Source of the DNA: 'Nostoc azollae' 0708
Lineage (GTDB): Bacteria > Cyanobacteriota > Cyanobacteriia > Cyanobacteriales > Nostocaceae
Assembly: GCF_000196515.1 (NCBI RefSeq)
Contig: NC_014248.1
Span: 4,468,001-4,532,000, forward strand
Direction: 5' to 3'
DNA: 64,000 nt
The notes below the pieces were generated by a model. The model saw nothing but the letters and a program-made list of their open reading frames with translations. It made no database searches and had not been told where the DNA came from. Made by a program: the position numbers and the translations under genes. This document shows, piece after piece, positions 1-10,539 of this stretch (its first letter is position 1; each line of letters starts with the position of its first letter).

Positions 1-626
1 TCAGGATAATAAATCATAAATACATTCTCCAACATCTATTCCATCAGATTTGACGATATCTAACTTTTAAAGTTATTAAACCAGTTTGAAAAAAGAATGC
101 TACAGATTGAAACCTGGAAACCCAGTTTGAATTAGCATATTTTTGAATGTGTATGTATCCCTGACAGAAAAACTAGACCTCTTGCAGAATTAATTTTATG
201 TTATAATAGGGGATTGTCTTTGTTTTAGCCAAAAGTTAGAGTTACACGGTTATGTTTGAATTAGCGATCACAAAGAACACTAAAAATACATAAAATCTAA
301 CACTCTCTATTATACTACAGAAACAATTTTGCAAGAGGTCTATTAGGCGTAAGTTAGGAAGGCACAAAAAAACGGTAGACGCGCAGCGGCTTGTCGGAGA
401 GAAGTATGTAACGAAAAGTAAAATTGACCAAAACCTCTTCCCTATTGCATGAGTGCCCTTCGGGTTCTCCAGTCGCACCCTGGGGGAAGGCGAAGCGCCT
501 AAATGGGGGAAACCCGTCCACTGCAGTGGCTTCCCAAGACCGCGCTGCTTCACCTCTTACCTTGTCATAACGAAAATTTTTAACACCTACCTACTTATCT
601 TGAATTTGGCATTTTGAATTTGTATT
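1..626. other. Gene-free leader region with MITE and repeat fragment
   Basis: No convincing gene is seen. The stretch holds one complete MITE (174-342) and, at about 563-596, a fragment whose end (cacctacctacttat) matches the right terminal repeat of the second MITE family found at 2596 and 49446. The GC-richer part at 430-560 shows no recognisable protein in any frame. It is the upstream region of the permease gene at 627. Confidence 0.6.
174..342. repeat. MITE family 1, copy A (about 169 bp)
   Basis: The element begins TAGACCTCTTGCA and ends TGCAAGAGGTCTA, a near-perfect terminal inverted repeat, with TA at each outer edge. The interior shows no coding capacity. Three further full-length copies lie at 8169-8337, 38960-39129 and 47484-47654, in both orientations, with the same internal landmarks (tttagccaaaa, gttacacggttat, aaagaacac). 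Size, TIRs and TA flanks fit a non-autonomous Tc1/IS630-type element; the parent transposase is not in this window. Confidence 0.9.
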
Positions 627-1802
627 ATGACATATAAGCAGATTAAATCCTTCTACACACTCGGTTCACTGCTGCCTTTTTCCATCATGGATCGTTATTT
701 GGCTATGCAGTTACTCCCACTTTTTTTGTTCGGAGTTGGGGCATTTACTTCTGTAGTATTAGCCATTGATAGCTTATTTGAATTATTGCGAAAAGTAGTA
801 GAATCTGGACTACCAATAAATATTGCATTAAAAGTTTTTATCTTAAAATTACCCTATGTGATGGTTTATTCCTTCCCTATGTCCACTTTACTAGCTACTT
901 TGATGACTTACAGTAGGTTGTCTAGTGAAAGTGAACTAATTGCTTTACGGGGATGCGGAGTAAGTGTTTATCGCATGGTACTAACTGCCGTCTTATTAAG
1001 TAGTTTAGTCACAGCCATGACTTATATATTTAATGAACAAATTGCCCCAGCAGCCAATTATGAAGCAACTCGTACTCTAGAACAGGCACTTAAATCAGAC
1101 AAACCATCATTTAAACAACACAATATTTATTATCCTGAGTACCGAGAAGTTAAAGAAAAAGATGGTAGCACAACTAAAATACTTTCACGCTTGTTTTATG
1201 CTGACCAATTTGATGGCAAGCAAATGCAAGGTTTAACAATTATCGACCGTTCTAGAGAAGGACTAAATCAGATTTTAGTTTCAGAATCTGCCCAGTGGAA
1301 TGCTTCCCAAAAAGTTTGGAATTTTTACAACGGTACAATTTATTTAGTAGCTCCTGACCGTTCATATCGTAATATTTTGCGGTTTGAACATCAACAATTA
1401 CAACTGCCACGCACGCCTTTGAACTTAGCAGAAAATAGCCGAGATTATGGGGAAATGAATATCTCCCAAGCCTTGCAACAACTAGAAGTAGAACGTCTAG
1501 CTGGAAATCCCCAAAAAATTAGAAAATTAGAAGTGCGAATTCAACAAAAGATCGCCTTTCCCTTTGTTTGTATTATTTTTGGATTAGTTGGTTCAGCAAT
1601 GGGAACCATACCTCAACGTACTGGAAGAGGAACGAGTTTTGGAATTAGTGTCATAGTTATTTTCAGTTACTACTTATTATTATCAGTTTCTGGAGCTTTG
1701 GCACAGGCTGATATTCTCTCTCCCTTAATAGGTGCTTGGCTACCTAATTCATTCGGTTTAGTAACAGGTCTATTTCTCTTGATGCGAGTTGCACAAAGGT
1801 AA
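627..1802 (+). CDS. LptF/LptG (YjgP/YjgQ) family permease
   Basis: This is an inner-membrane permease of the lipopolysaccharide export family, which with LptB would extract LPS from the inner membrane and pass it to the periplasmic bridge. The 391-residue protein has hydrophobic segments near residues 28-50 and 60-90, a long polar periplasmic domain (about 140-290), and a C-terminal membrane block containing GLVGSAMGTIPQRTGRG, typical of the family. Usual family length is 350-400, so it looks complete. An alternative start lies at 687 (MDRYLAMQ), which removes a 20-residue N-tail. No other lpt gene is adjacent. Whether it is LptF or LptG cannot be told; cyanobacteria often have one fused-role copy. 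Confidence 0.85.
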   Translation: MTYKQIKSFYTLGSLLPFSIMDRYLAMQLLPLFLFGVGAFTSVVLAIDSLFELLRKVVESGLPINIALKVFILKLPYVMVYSFPMSTLLATLMTYSRLSSESELIALRGCGVSVYRMVLTAVLLSSLVTAMTYIFNEQIAPAANYEATRTLEQALKSDKPSFKQHNIYYPEYREVKEKDGSTTKILSRLFYADQFDGKQMQGLTIIDRSREGLNQILVSESAQWNASQKVWNFYNGTIYLVAPDRSYRNILRFEHQQLQLPRTPLNLAENSRDYGEMNISQALQQLEVERLAGNPQKIRKLEVRIQQKIAFPFVCIIFGLVGSAMGTIPQRTGRGTSFGISVIVIFSYYLLLSVSGALAQADILSPLIGAWLPNSFGLVTGLFLLMRVAQR

Positions 1803-1897
1803 TACCAATTAAAAGTGTAAGAATTCAGGAGTCAGGAATAGGTATTTTTGGCGTTAGCCTGAAAAAGCTGACTGCTGATAGCTATTAATTGGTATTA
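1802..1897. repeat. Dispersed repeat, short copy
   Basis: About 95 bp bounded by inverted ends taccaatta and taattggta. Inside are ttcaggagtca, ggtatttttggcgttag and ctgaaaaagctgact, all shared with the longer copies at 4911-5035 and 52268-52415. It lies between convergent genes. Confidence 0.75.
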
Positions 1898-1916
1898 GTG
1901 TAGATATTATTCTTTA

Positions 1917-2531
1917 TTAAGGATTTCTAGATTCTGGTGCAGCTGGATTTTCTCGACAATATTCTTCAAAAGGAATTTGAGCTGATACCATAGTTTCTGA
2001 TTTTTGATGAGCAGCTTCTGCTTGCAGTTCTTCCACTTCATCCCAAGCAGAAGCACAGCCTTTAGAATAAGCACCTTGCTCAGTACAAATACCACGAGCT
2101 TCTGCAATTGCTTTTTCGATTCTCTCTTCTAACACCAGCATTCTTGGTGTTTCCACAAAATCACTCTTAGTGAGAATATCAGTAATAGAAATAATTCCTA
2201 ACAGTTTGCCTTGAATCACAGGCGCTCTGCGAATACCAGCATTAGCAAATAATCGTGCTACATATTCCACGCTTAAGTCAGGATCAACAATAATACAAGG
2301 CTTACTCATAATTTCATAAACCCGTAATTGTTTGGGGTCTTTGCCGTAAGCTGCCACCTTATAAACAATATCTGTTTCTGTGACAATGCCATAGGCATCA
2401 TTGTCATAACGACGATTCACAACCAGCGCACGCAATCCTTTTTCTTTCATTAGTCCGACTGCTTCTGCTACGGTTGCCGAACCACGAATAGTAACTACGT
2501 CCTTAGTCATGATATCTTCCGCTTTCATCAT
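1917..2531 (-). CDS. CBS-domain pair protein
   Basis: A 204-residue protein with two CBS domains, about residues 4-63 (EDIMTKDVVTI ... GIVTETDI) and 75-130 (IMSKPCIIVDPD ... GIISITDIL). Such stand-alone Bateman modules bind adenine nucleotides and regulate partner proteins or act as energy sensors. The C-terminal 70 residues are acidic and charged, without a recognised domain. The start is supported by AGGAGA about seven bases upstream of a double ATG. It converges on the permease gene. The partner is not evident from the context. Confidence 0.85.
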   Translation of the reverse strand: MMKAEDIMTKDVVTIRGSATVAEAVGLMKEKGLRALVVNRRYDNDAYGIVTETDIVYKVAAYGKDPKQLRVYEIMSKPCIIVDPDLSVEYVARLFANAGIRRAPVIQGKLLGIISITDILTKSDFVETPRMLVLEERIEKAIAEARGICTEQGAYSKGCASAWDEVEELQAEAAHQKSETMVSAQIPFEEYCRENPAAPESRNP

Positions 2532-2595
2532 TACTTCTCCTAAATGGTACGGTGGTGCAGAGTTTAGTAGTAACTAAAGAGCAAAAAGTTGAACT

Positions 2596-2723
2596 AAGTA
2601 GGTAGACACAAATAAACATAACCATGTAACAAAATATAAATTACTTGAAACCATTGGGATTGCTTGATTCGGCTTTGCTGCATTCCCCATGACATAGTTA
2701 TAAGTTTTTTTGCCCACCTACTT
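2596..2723. repeat. MITE family 2, intergenic copy (128 bp)
   Basis: Begins AAGTAGGTAGACACAAAT and ends GCCCACCTACTT, giving imperfect terminal inverted repeats. The interior shares long blocks with the copy at 49446-49573 (same length, 128 bp), including cttgaaacc, ttgggatt and ctttgctgcatt. No coding capacity. It sits upstream of the CBS gene. Confidence 0.88.
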
Positions 2724-2857
2724 ATTATCCAGCTATACCAATAAAATTAATCCAGGTTTCAACTCCAGATGATATCCAAAGTGACCAATAGTTAAACCCA
2801 AACCATAAATTGTCGAAAAATTATCAAAATTATTCTTAAAAACACCAAAATTTCATC

Positions 2858-2966
2858 CTACTCCCTTCCCATTAAAAGAATAAGGTCATAGTAATAGGGT
2901 AGAGGGATAATGCTTCTGCGTAAGGTCGAATCCCACACCCCTAATTTCATACTGGGAAGGGAGTAG
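2858..2966. repeat. 109-bp element with perfect 14-bp inverted ends
   Basis: CTACTCCCTTCCCA at 2858-2871 is the exact reverse complement of TGGGAAGGGAGTAG at 2953-2966. The inside has a short stretch that superficially resembles a tRNA T-arm (ggtcgaatcc) but no cloverleaf. No second copy is seen in this window, so it may be another MITE type or a structured RNA element. Confidence 0.5.
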
Positions 2967-3279
2967 CTTTACATTTTAAGTAAAAATACTTAATATTTTA
3001 GCTTTTTGATTACTTCAGCCTCATAGAACCTGTATAAACATAAATTCTTGACTAATTTAAGTGTATGTTCAATGTCTAATGATTGTTTAAAGGCTACAAT
3101 TATATTTAGTATACTTATGGTATGGATAAACGTACAGTCAAACTAGCACTAGTGCAACATAGTGAAAATAGCTATCCAGTAAGAACAGTTTAAGAAACTG
3201 ATGCAACAGATTGCCTTTTCCCCTCCTACCTCCTACCATTGGTTTTGCCAATTTATTACCCATTAAATTGGACAAAATT

Positions 3280-4242
3280 ATGCGAGAACACAACTATCCC
3301 CCTGCTTACTTCCGCTACCTTAAAGCCAGATTATCCAATTTCCTGCGACCTAGTTTTTGGGGGACTGGATTTTTTTTAGTGGCTCTAAGACTGGCATTTA
3401 GGGGATATTGGTTGAATCCAGGCATTTTTACTGTAGAGCCAAATCAAGAACCTAATAAAGAAGCTGTTGAGAAAGAGACTACTGATCTTTCTGAGGAAGA
3501 TAAAGCGATCGCAGCAGATATTGATAATATGCCTACATTGTTCAGTGATTTTTCCCAATCAACTTTATCGACAACCACAATCAATGCTGAAAACAAGACT
3601 GAGAAAAATAACAGTCCAATATTTGTGAAAGATGAAATTAATCAATAAACTGTTGCTGCAAATGAAGTCAGATCTAACTCTAGTTTAATAACAGTTAGTA
3701 ATGTTTCTTCACCAATAGCAAAAAGTCCATTCGTGCTACAAGCATAAAATTTATTAACATCTGATATAAGTTATGTAGATAATGAGTTTTTAGGTATTAA
3801 TAATTTAACTACATTGCCAGGCAAAACAGCCCCAAAAACTGCTGATAATTTAGCAAGTGGTCTAATTAATCAAAATACTATTATAGTGAATCCTTTGGAA
3901 ACAGCCATTAAACAATCACTTAATACAAATCAAACTAATCCTCTGGATAACAATAGAGGAATAAGGTAAACTTCACCTAATAACAGCTTACCTAATCAGG
4001 CTTTACCAGCTAGTTCTAATATGGGTTACATTCAACCCACTGAAACAAATCAGCCACAAAACTCTTACACTAATTTTAATAACCTTCAAGCAGCACCAAA
4101 TAAAGATCTAACAACAACTGTAGTCAATCCTGTACCTAATAATCCTTATCTTGTTCAGCCTCCAATTAAAGGCAGAGCCCGGACAATTACCGCAGTCTCA
4201 TTTATCTTATCCTGGACAGATAGAAGAGGTAAAGAATGGTAA
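3280..4242 (+). pseudogene. Membrane-anchored N/Q/T-rich protein, three in-frame stops
   Basis: One reading frame continues from 3280 (MREHNYPPAYFRYLK) to the stop at 4240 and is broken only by TAA codons at 3646, 3745 and 3967. The N-terminus has one membrane segment (FWGTGFFLVALRLAFRGYW); the rest is low complexity, rich in N, Q, T, S and P. I do not know a function. Because the frame and composition persist across all three stops, the simplest reading is a recently inactivated gene of about 320 residues. A TTG-initiated start at 3211 is less likely than the ATG at 3280. Confidence 0.65.
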
Positions 4243-4299
4243 TCAGAGATAGTATTTCCAAGGCGATGACTATTCATTAATCTCACAGCTATATTATTA

Positions 4300-4908
4300 G
4301 CTCACTGGCAACACACATTGCAACCCTTTGGTGTTGAGCCAAATAATGGCAAATAAGGCATTTCCTCAACTAGTGGCAATTTATTATTCTACCCCTAGTC
4401 GCTATTATCTTATCATACTCTACAACATATTCACTATGTCCTTAGCACAATAGATGTGTTGCAAATCTATATCCAATATTTAGCTTCTGTACAACTTGCC
4501 GCCTGGTTTCATGATATCGTATATGATACTCATCTTCGAGATAACGAAGAAAAAAGTGCTGACTATGCTGTTGATATGCTGAACACTTTAGCAATTCCAG
4601 CTAACACTTTTACTAAAGTTAAAAATCTGATTATGGCTACTAAAAATCACCAAGCACACGATATAGATAGTCAAGTATTACTTGATGCAGATTTAGCAAT
4701 CTTAGCTGCTGAATCGGTTGAGTATCAAAAATATGCTCAAGCCATTCGTCAAGAATATGCTTGGGTTTGAGAAGCTCAATATATCACAGGTAGGACACAA
4801 GTGTTAGGGAGATTTTTACAGCGTCAATGTATCTACTTTACACCTTTAATGTTAGAATCTGCTGAAGAACTAGCCCGGTTGAATATCAAAACAGAAATTA
4901 ACAATAAT
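4300..4908 (+). pseudogene. HD-domain phosphohydrolase, degraded
   Basis: The pieces AHWQHTLQPFGVEP, then in a second frame NKAFPQLVAIYYSTPSRYY, then back in the first frame HTLQHIHYVLSTID, AAWFHDIVYDT, LLDADLAIL, YAQAIRQEYAW and YITGR line up as one HD-superfamily protein (predicted metal-dependent phosphohydrolase of about 200 residues). The HD metal motif is WFHDIVY. Lesions are two compensating frameshifts around 4350-4410, stops there, and a TGA at 4768 after EYAWV. The only long open segment is 4456-4770. The substrate is unknown. Confidence 0.75.
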
Positions 4909-4910
4909 CT

Positions 4911-5035
4911 AAGGATTCAGGAGTCAGAATGGTTGAGAAATTTGTTAATTATCAAACAGGTATTTTTGGTGTTAGTCTGAAAAAGCTGACTCCTGATGCC
5001 TGTTCACGTAGCGTGCCGTTAGGCATTAGCTGAAT
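4911..5035. repeat. Dispersed repeat, long copy 1
   Basis: Contains ggattcaggagtcag, ggtatttttggtgttag, ctgaaaaagctgactcctga and gcgtgccgttaggcattag. The inverted copy at 52268-52415 carries the same blocks in the same order. The ends form tcaggagtca/tgactcctga inverted repeats. The 3' part (gtagcgtgccgttaggc) is a widely seen cyanobacterial repeat motif. Confidence 0.8.
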
Positions 5036-5148
5036 GTTTACACAAGAATTTTCTCTAAAATTGAAGATTTAAGATTAATTTCGATAAAAAACGTAGAGTT
5101 TCGGCTTTGTTAAAATCAAAATGCTTTCAATATGTTGAAATGCTGAAT

Positions 5149-5318
5149 CTACAACAGATATTGAGCCTTCACAGGAATCTTAATCACAAATTCTGACCTC
5201 TTCCCTGGACCATAAACACAGCTAATTTGTCCACCATACTTTTCGAGTATAATCTGAGAACTGATCGCTAGACTTAAACCCGTGCCTGTACCCACTGGTT
5301 TATCAGATTTATGCCGTG
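5149..5318 (-). pseudogene. Histidine kinase C-terminal (HATPase) fragment
   Basis: On the minus strand the frame reads KPVGTGTGLSLAISSQIILEKYGGQI, then GKRSEFVIKIPV and a stop at 5151-5149. GTGTGLSLAI corresponds to the G-box of the histidine-kinase ATPase domain. Only the last 55 or so residues remain; no DHp or sensor region is present upstream, so this is a remnant. Confidence 0.75.
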
Positions 5319-5373
5319 AGTTCTATTCTGGAAGTTGCCCAACGGTTGACAATAACGTTAAGCATTTGATGGT

Positions 5374-5403
5374 TGTAGAGACATTCCAAAGAACGTCTCC
5401 ACA
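5374..5403 (-). terminator. Hairpin after dxs
   Basis: tgtagagac pairs with gtctccaca (8 of 9) around a short loop, just beyond the dxs stop codon. It may end dxs transcription. The sequence also resembles a common palindromic repeat of Nostocales, and there is no clear T-run. Confidence 0.45.
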
Positions 5404-5411
5404 AATAAGAA

Positions 5412-7319
5412 TTATTTCACAACAGCTAATTCTTTTTTGAAGAAAGCCTGCAAAACAGTTTCCACAATTTGACGACTACTCAAACCTAACACTGCAAAAG
5501 ATTCATCAGGAGTAGCATGATCTACCAAAATATCTGGTACACCAATTCGCTTCACTGGAACTAAAACATTAGCATCCATTAAAGCTTCAGCCACCGCAGA
5601 ACCAAAGCCACCCATTAAACAGCCTTCTTCTAAAGAAACAACCCGGCCGATTTGTTTAGCCAAAGGTACAATCAACTCTGTGTCTAAAGGCTTAACGAAA
5701 CGGGCATTAATCACTGTTGCTTCAATGCCATGTTCGCTGAGTATTTCTGCTGCTTGCATACTTGGATAAACCATTGTGCCATAGCCAAGAATTAACACAT
5801 CATCACCTTGACGGAGAATTTCTCCTTTACCAATTTCCAAAGGTTCCCAACCTTCTTCCATTAAAGGTACACCGTGACCATTACCACGGGGGAAGCGCAT
5901 AGAAATGGGGCTAGTGGTATGGTTAATACCTGTCACTACCATGCGTTGTAGTTCAGCTTCATCCTTGGGAGCCATTACTACCATGTTAGGAATACATCGC
6001 ATATAAGCAATATCATACATACCTTGGTGAGTTGGCCCATCAGCACCAACTATACCGGACCTGTCTAAACAGAAGAACACAGGTAGGTTTTGGATGCAGA
6101 CATCATGAATAATTTGGTCGTAGGCACGTTGTAAGAAGGTGGAATAAATAGCCGCAACGGGACGCATACCTTCAGCGGCTAATCCCGCAGCGAGAGTAAC
6201 AGCGTGTTGTTCTGCAATACCCACATCAATATATTGATTTGGAAGTTTGGCTTGTAGTTTATCTAAACCTGTACCTGTGGCCATTGCTGCCGTAATACCA
6301 ACAATTTTCGGGTTCTGTTCGGCTAGTTTGACTAAGGTGTGAGAAAAGACTTTTGCGTAAGCAGGTGGTTTGGGCTTGCTGGAAGGTATAGCTTTACCAG
6401 TGGCTAAATTAAATGGGTTTTGAGCATGGTAGCCTACTTGATCCTTTTCAGCTAGTTCATACCCTTTACCTTTAGTTGTAACTACGTGAACTAAAACAGG
6501 ACCAGTAATTTTATGTGCCTGTTGGAATGTAGCAATCAACTCCTCTAAATTATGCCCATCCATTGGTCCCATGTAGGTAAAGCCCAGTTCTTCAAAAACT
6601 GCACCCACTTTGGGAACTGCTAACCGCTTCATTCCTTCTTTAATGCGTTCCAGTTCTGGGGAAATAGATTCACCAACGAAAGGAATATGTTTTAGCTGTT
6701 CCTCAATGCCATCTGAAAGAAACTGCACCGGCGGACTCAGACGCATTTTATTAAGATAACGAGGAATCGCTCCAACGTTGGGAGAAATTGACATTTCGTT
6801 GTCATTGAGAACCACGAGCAGGTTAGTTTTTGGTAAGTGTCCTGCATGGTTGATAGCTTCGAGCGCCATACCACCAGTTAAAGCGCCATCTCCAATGACT
6901 GCAACGGATTTAAATTTTTCCCCTTTTAAGTCACGGGCTAAAGCCATGCCTAAAGCGGCTGAGATACTGGTTGAAGCGTGTCCTGCGCCAAAGTGGTCAA
7001 ACTTGTTTTCGCAGCGTTTGAGATAACCGGCTACTCCGTCTTTTTGTCTGAGAGTGTGGAAGTTACTGTAACGTCCGGTGATTAATTTGTGGGGATAAGC
7101 TTGATGTCCCACATCCCAAATAACTTTGTCCCGATCTAAGTCTAATGTCTGGTAAAGCCCTAGAGTTAATTCTACAACTCCCAAACCTGGCCCCAAATGC
7201 CCTCCAGTCGCTGCTACGGTTTGTAGGTGCTTATCTCGGATTTGACGGGCAATTTGTTGCAATTGCCGAATAGACAAACCATGTAACTGGTTAGGATGGG
7301 TTATTTCACTCAGATGCAT
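5412..7319 (-). CDS. dxs: 1-deoxy-D-xylulose-5-phosphate synthase
   Basis: This enzyme condenses pyruvate and glyceraldehyde-3-phosphate using thiamine diphosphate, the first step of the MEP isoprenoid pathway that supplies carotenoids, the phytyl tail of chlorophyll and quinones. The 635-residue length is typical. Visible motifs: GDGALTGGM with [10 protein letters not shown] (thiamine-diphosphate site), GHAST, the transketolase pyrimidine domain with [12 protein letters not shown], and [21 protein letters not shown] is preceded on the minus strand by the start region gagaggaaaaccctat, which supplies a plausible ribosome site. No operon partner is evident; both flanks are decayed sequence. 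Confidence 0.97.
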   Translation of the reverse strand: MHLSEITHPNQLHGLSIRQLQQIARQIRDKHLQTVAATGGHLGPGLGVVELTLGLYQTLDLDRDKVIWDVGHQAYPHKLITGRYSNFHTLRQKDGVAGYLKRCENKFDHFGAGHASTSISAALGMALARDLKGEKFKSVAVIGDGALTGGMALEAINHAGHLPKTNLLVVLNDNEMSISPNVGAIPRYLNKMRLSPPVQFLSDGIEEQLKHIPFVGESISPELERIKEGMKRLAVPKVGAVFEELGFTYMGPMDGHNLEELIATFQQAHKITGPVLVHVVTTKGKGYELAEKDQVGYHAQNPFNLATGKAIPSSKPKPPAYAKVFSHTLVKLAEQNPKIVGITAAMATGTGLDKLQAKLPNQYIDVGIAEQHAVTLAAGLAAEGMRPVAAIYSTFLQRAYDQIIHDVCIQNLPVFFCLDRSGIVGADGPTHQGMYDIAYMRCIPNMVVMAPKDEAELQRMVVTGINHTTSPISMRFPRGNGHGVPLMEEGWEPLEIGKGEILRQGDDVLILGYGTMVYPSMQAAEILSEHGIEATVINARFVKPLDTELIVPLAKQIGRVVSLEEGCLMGGFGSAVAEALMDANVLVPVKRIGVPDILVDHATPDESFAVLGLSSRQIVETVLQAFFKKELAVVK

Positions 7320-7689
7320 ACTATAGGGTTTTCCTCTCTAACTCTACTTTTGGCATTATTTAATTTTTACACGCTCAGGTGGCTACAAGTATCTGACTGT
7401 CATTAATGTTGTTGTAGCAGTATAACTTTGGTTAGCGGTCAGTAGCTATGTTTATCCTTGTCTTCATCAAAATTGCAGGTTGGTGGGAACTACTGGTGTT
7501 TCTGCTTGTGGTTTTTGTCGTTGCAAATATTTACTTAATAGATAAGCCATGTATGTCACCACGGGTCATGGGGAGTAATGGTTGAATATTGCCTTATTAA
7601 TGAATCGTTAAGTGATCACTGTGGCGATCGCTTTTCTAGCCCAATTAGGTATAATTGCTGCATCTAGGTAGGGTGTCAAAATTTAGTTG
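7320..7689. other. Upstream region of dxs, no intact gene
   Basis: Contains the dxs promoter region and one HIP1 octamer near 7632. No open frame of note. The following stretch belongs to an SLH-domain remnant. Confidence 0.5.
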
Positions 7690-8040
7690 ATGGTTTGATC
7701 AGGAAATTGAAAGACTCCGTAAGCTTGGGCAAAAATTGCTAACCATTCAGCCCTCGTTACTTTTTAATTTGGGAAAAACATATTCCCCCGATAGCCTTTC
7801 ATAATATCGGTTTTTAGCACTGTCTGCATATCTATATTGATATGCCCAATGATAATTAGGCACATCTGGCTGGGAGAATTATGGCTTTTTCTTGTTTGGC
7901 TATTTCTCGTTTATCTAAATAAAAGGCTTTAACTAAAATTGATGCTAATTCTGCCCGACTAATTAATTTTTCTGGATAAAATCCACCATGGGGTAACTTA
8001 TCCATTAATTTGGATTGGATAACTTTTTGGATATAATAAA
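7690..8040 (-). pseudogene. SLH-domain (S-layer homology) protein remnant
   Basis: Minus-strand fragments in more than one frame read LPHGGFYPEKLISRAELASILVKAF, then NYHWAYQY and an unlabelled tail. G-F-P-x-x-x-x-xRAE and the HWAY core are hallmarks of SLH repeats, which in cyanobacteria anchor outer-membrane porins to the peptidoglycan. Stops and frameshifts separate the pieces and no full repeat set remains. Confidence 0.6.
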
Positions 8041-8125
8041 CAATGTCAAAATCTGTTGATAGTAACTAATTTATAGGACTGACGCACCCTATAGGAGACG
8101 TGACTGTGTCTATATTATAGCAGGA

Positions 8126-8145
8126 AAAAGGCTTTAAAGCCTTTT
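8126..8145. terminator. Perfect 20-bp palindrome
   Basis: AAAAGGCTTTAAAGCCTTTT is self-complementary and could act as a bidirectional terminator or be a repeat remnant. It lies between the SLH remnant and a MITE. Confidence 0.4.
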
Positions 8146-8168
8146 GGTGTAAGGATTTTTTGGTAGTA

Positions 8169-8337
8169 TAGACCTATTGCAAAATTGTTTCTGTTGTATG
8201 ACAGAGAGTTTTAGATTTTATGTATTTTTGGTGTTCTTTAGGCTCCCTAATTCAAACATAACCGTGTAACTCTAACTTTTGGCTAAAACAAAGACAAGGG
8301 CCGATTATAACATAAAATTAATTCTCCAAGATGTCTA
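8169..8337. repeat. MITE family 1, copy B (inverted)
   Basis: Begins TAGACCTATTGCAAAATTGTTTC and ends tctccaagatgtcta. It is the reverse orientation of copy A, with its right terminal repeat slightly decayed. From here to 8689 the sequence is AT-rich and shows no gene. Confidence 0.88.
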
Positions 8338-8689
8338 TTTTTTCCCTCATTCAAGTGTATACGACTATAGCACTCAAGTAGATCGGAATTCTCAGACTAA
8401 TTGGAACTTATAGCACGCTTAATATTGATACAATAGGCTTAATTCTAGTTATTAAAAATTTTAATTGTTTTAAACAAGCTAATTATAGAATTACTACTTT
8501 TAAATTTGATTTTGAAGACAACTTGTATGTGATACCGTCATTACCTAAGTGATATTGCTATAATAATACGTAAATATGCGAATAGTAGGAATTTAAGATC
8601 GAGAAATATTACTGGCAGTATCGTACTATAAAAAAATAATTTGGGTATTTAAGATTTTTTAGGTAGTATTTAAGTAATAAATAATTAGT

Positions 8690-9106
8690 GTGGGTAAAGA
8701 AATTTCCAGTAATGATTTCAACTCAGTTATAGATGGAGAACGTAATATATCAGTGGAATCTTTAGCGCAGCAATGGGCTAAAAACTATTTACAAAACCTC
8801 CATATTGCTAACAAAAATCAAGGCAGTTCTCATCTGTATGCTTCATCTGAGATAACTTCACCAGAAGGACGAGAGAAAACAGTTCAGGAAATCAGGGAAT
8901 CTTTACGAAGTGTTAGCGCCAAAGCCTCGAATAAAACAGAGATGCTAATGATAGTAGCATCTGAAATCAAACAGCATTGTATACACTTCAGTATGATTAA
9001 TCCGTGGGAGATTGCGGCAGATTCTTTTAATTTCTATGAAAAAGTTCTCAATGTATACACCCAGTCAATATCAATTGCATGGAAACAATCTCAACTCAAT
9101 TTGTAA
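8690..9106 (+). CDS. Hypothetical protein, 138 residues
   Basis: An open frame with a GTG start reading VGKEISSNDFNS. The product is hydrophilic and mostly helical (NYLQNLHIANKNQ, REKTVQEIRESLRS, IVASEIKQHC), without signal peptide or membrane segment. I recognise no family. The next gene downstream (split at 9453) has a similar helical character, and the two could have formed a pair. Because neighbours are decayed, this gene may also be dead or truncated. Confidence 0.45.
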   Translation: MGKEISSNDFNSVIDGERNISVESLAQQWAKNYLQNLHIANKNQGSSHLYASSEITSPEGREKTVQEIRESLRSVSAKASNKTEMLMIVASEIKQHCIHFSMINPWEIAADSFNFYEKVLNVYTQSISIAWKQSQLNL

Positions 9107-9626
9107 CGAAAATTATTGAAGAATTCGTGTGATCAACAGATACTATTAGACTATACCAAGCAAGTGACTCATAGGCACGTGTCTACGTTAATTGGTGCAG
9201 AGATAAGCGTAATTAGATGAAAATATATAGGTAATGACCCTAGCTTTATTGGTTTTGTTAGTACGCAGTTTCATTATACTAGCCAAATGCTCATTCAATT
9301 ACTAGAACCTATTGAGTAATTATTGATTACTTCATACTTTAAAGTCACTGATGATTATTTATATATGCCACTACAAAATACCTATGAGGCAGCAGCTAAA
9401 CATAACTATAATTCTCCGGTTTTATCCGCAGTGTAAAACCTGTTACCAGTTACCGGGACGTAAACAAAAATCAAGCCCAAATGTAGCCCAAACTGGCTTG
9501 ATAAGAAGGAAACACGTCCGGATTCCAGTTGAACCAATCAATAAATAGAAAAGATATGGCTGTTCTCAATGCTTCTAAAGCTTCAGTAAAAGTATTCAAA
9601 GGTTTCTTAGCCCACCTTGGTCTTAG

Positions 9627-10539
9627 AGATGATTTATAAAGTAAATGTTGAGGAGACAAGAGGAAGTAGCATAATTCTAGTCATAAGAGCATATATAGCC
9701 CCTTCGCTCATTTGTGTTAAACGCTCATAATCCTTGCTTAGACGATGATATTGGTTAAACCACCCAAATGTTCTTTCTACTACCCAGGGTTGTGGTAAAA
9801 CTTTAAATTCTTGCTCAGTAGGTCCTATGACTTCAACATGAGCTTGAATCAGGAACCAAACTGCAAGTGCAAATTTATCACCGTCATAACCGGAATCAAC
9901 CCATAAAACTTGGACTTTTTCCAATAATTCTGTGGGTTCCTCTAGCAGTTCCATTAGTGCATAGGCAGCAAGTATTCATTCTGGGGCATTCGCTTCACTA
10001 ACAACAACTTTCAACACAAGTCCCAGGCTATCAACCAACTAAAGTCTGCCCCTTTCTTCCTTTTACCTTTTTACATCCGTCAAAACTATACACATCCCCT
10101 TTTTTTGGTCAGTGTTAACCGACTGACTGTCTGCGGCGAGCGCGGTAGGTTGTGTTGATTTACCTAATTGCGAGCGAACTTGACCACCCAATGTATGGTT
10201 GAATTTTTCCCAAACCCCCTGGCCCTGCCATTTACTGTAATAGCTATATACCGTTGACCTTGGCGGGAAGTCACCTGGAAGCATATTCCATTGACATCCA
10301 GCTTTCAAATGATAATAGATGGCATTACATATTTCACCCATATCTGTTGTGGGTGGATGCCCTCCTTCTTTGGCTGGTGGAATCAATGTGGCCAGGATTT
10401 CCCACTCCATATCAGTTAAGTCTGTGGGGTAAGACTTTCGTTCCATTAGTAGCTATGTAAATACACTACATTTTATGTATCCTATCCTTCCAACATTCCT
10501 TTTCTACTCCCCTTTATATTTACTTTATCAATAGCCTCT
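9627..10539 (-). mobile_element. IS5-family insertion sequence, copy 1 (nested)
   Basis: Inverted ends are AGATGATTTATAAAGTAAAT at the left and agaggctattgataaagtaaat as the complement of the right end. It is inserted in the IS701 transposase gene. A near-identical copy in the opposite orientation is at 22478-23386. Exact outer bases are uncertain by two or three; flanks TGA and CTA could be a decayed TTA target duplication. Confidence 0.88.
9634..10446 (-). pseudogene. IS5-family transposase, copy 1 (two-frame, inactivated)
   Basis: ORF A (10446-10063) begins MERKSYPTDLTDMEWEILA, the DUF4096-type N-terminus of IS5 transposases. ORF B carries WVDSGYDGDKF (second catalytic Asp) and [18 protein letters not shown] (catalytic Glu). 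The frames join at the slippery heptamer A_AAA_AAG followed by GGG, as in copy 2. This copy is dead: relative to copy 2 it has an extra GTTG-type 4-bp duplication (ttagttggttgata) and a CGA to TGA nonsense change between the two ORFs, although the codon that is a stop in copy 2 is intact here (CAA). Confidence 0.85.

Noticed and set aside
242-553. 103-residue minus-strand open frame
   Set aside because: Most of it overlaps the MITE and a repeat-rich region; composition is not protein-like and no motif is visible.
2925-2950. tRNA-like T-arm (ggtcgaatcc)
   Set aside because: There is no matching acceptor stem, D-arm or anticodon arm around it; the stretch lies inside an inverted-repeat element.
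3122-3192. Short open frame starting MDKRTVKLALVQHSENSY
   Set aside because: It resembles a carbon-nitrogen hydrolase N-terminus but stops after about 23 codons with nothing following; too short to support.
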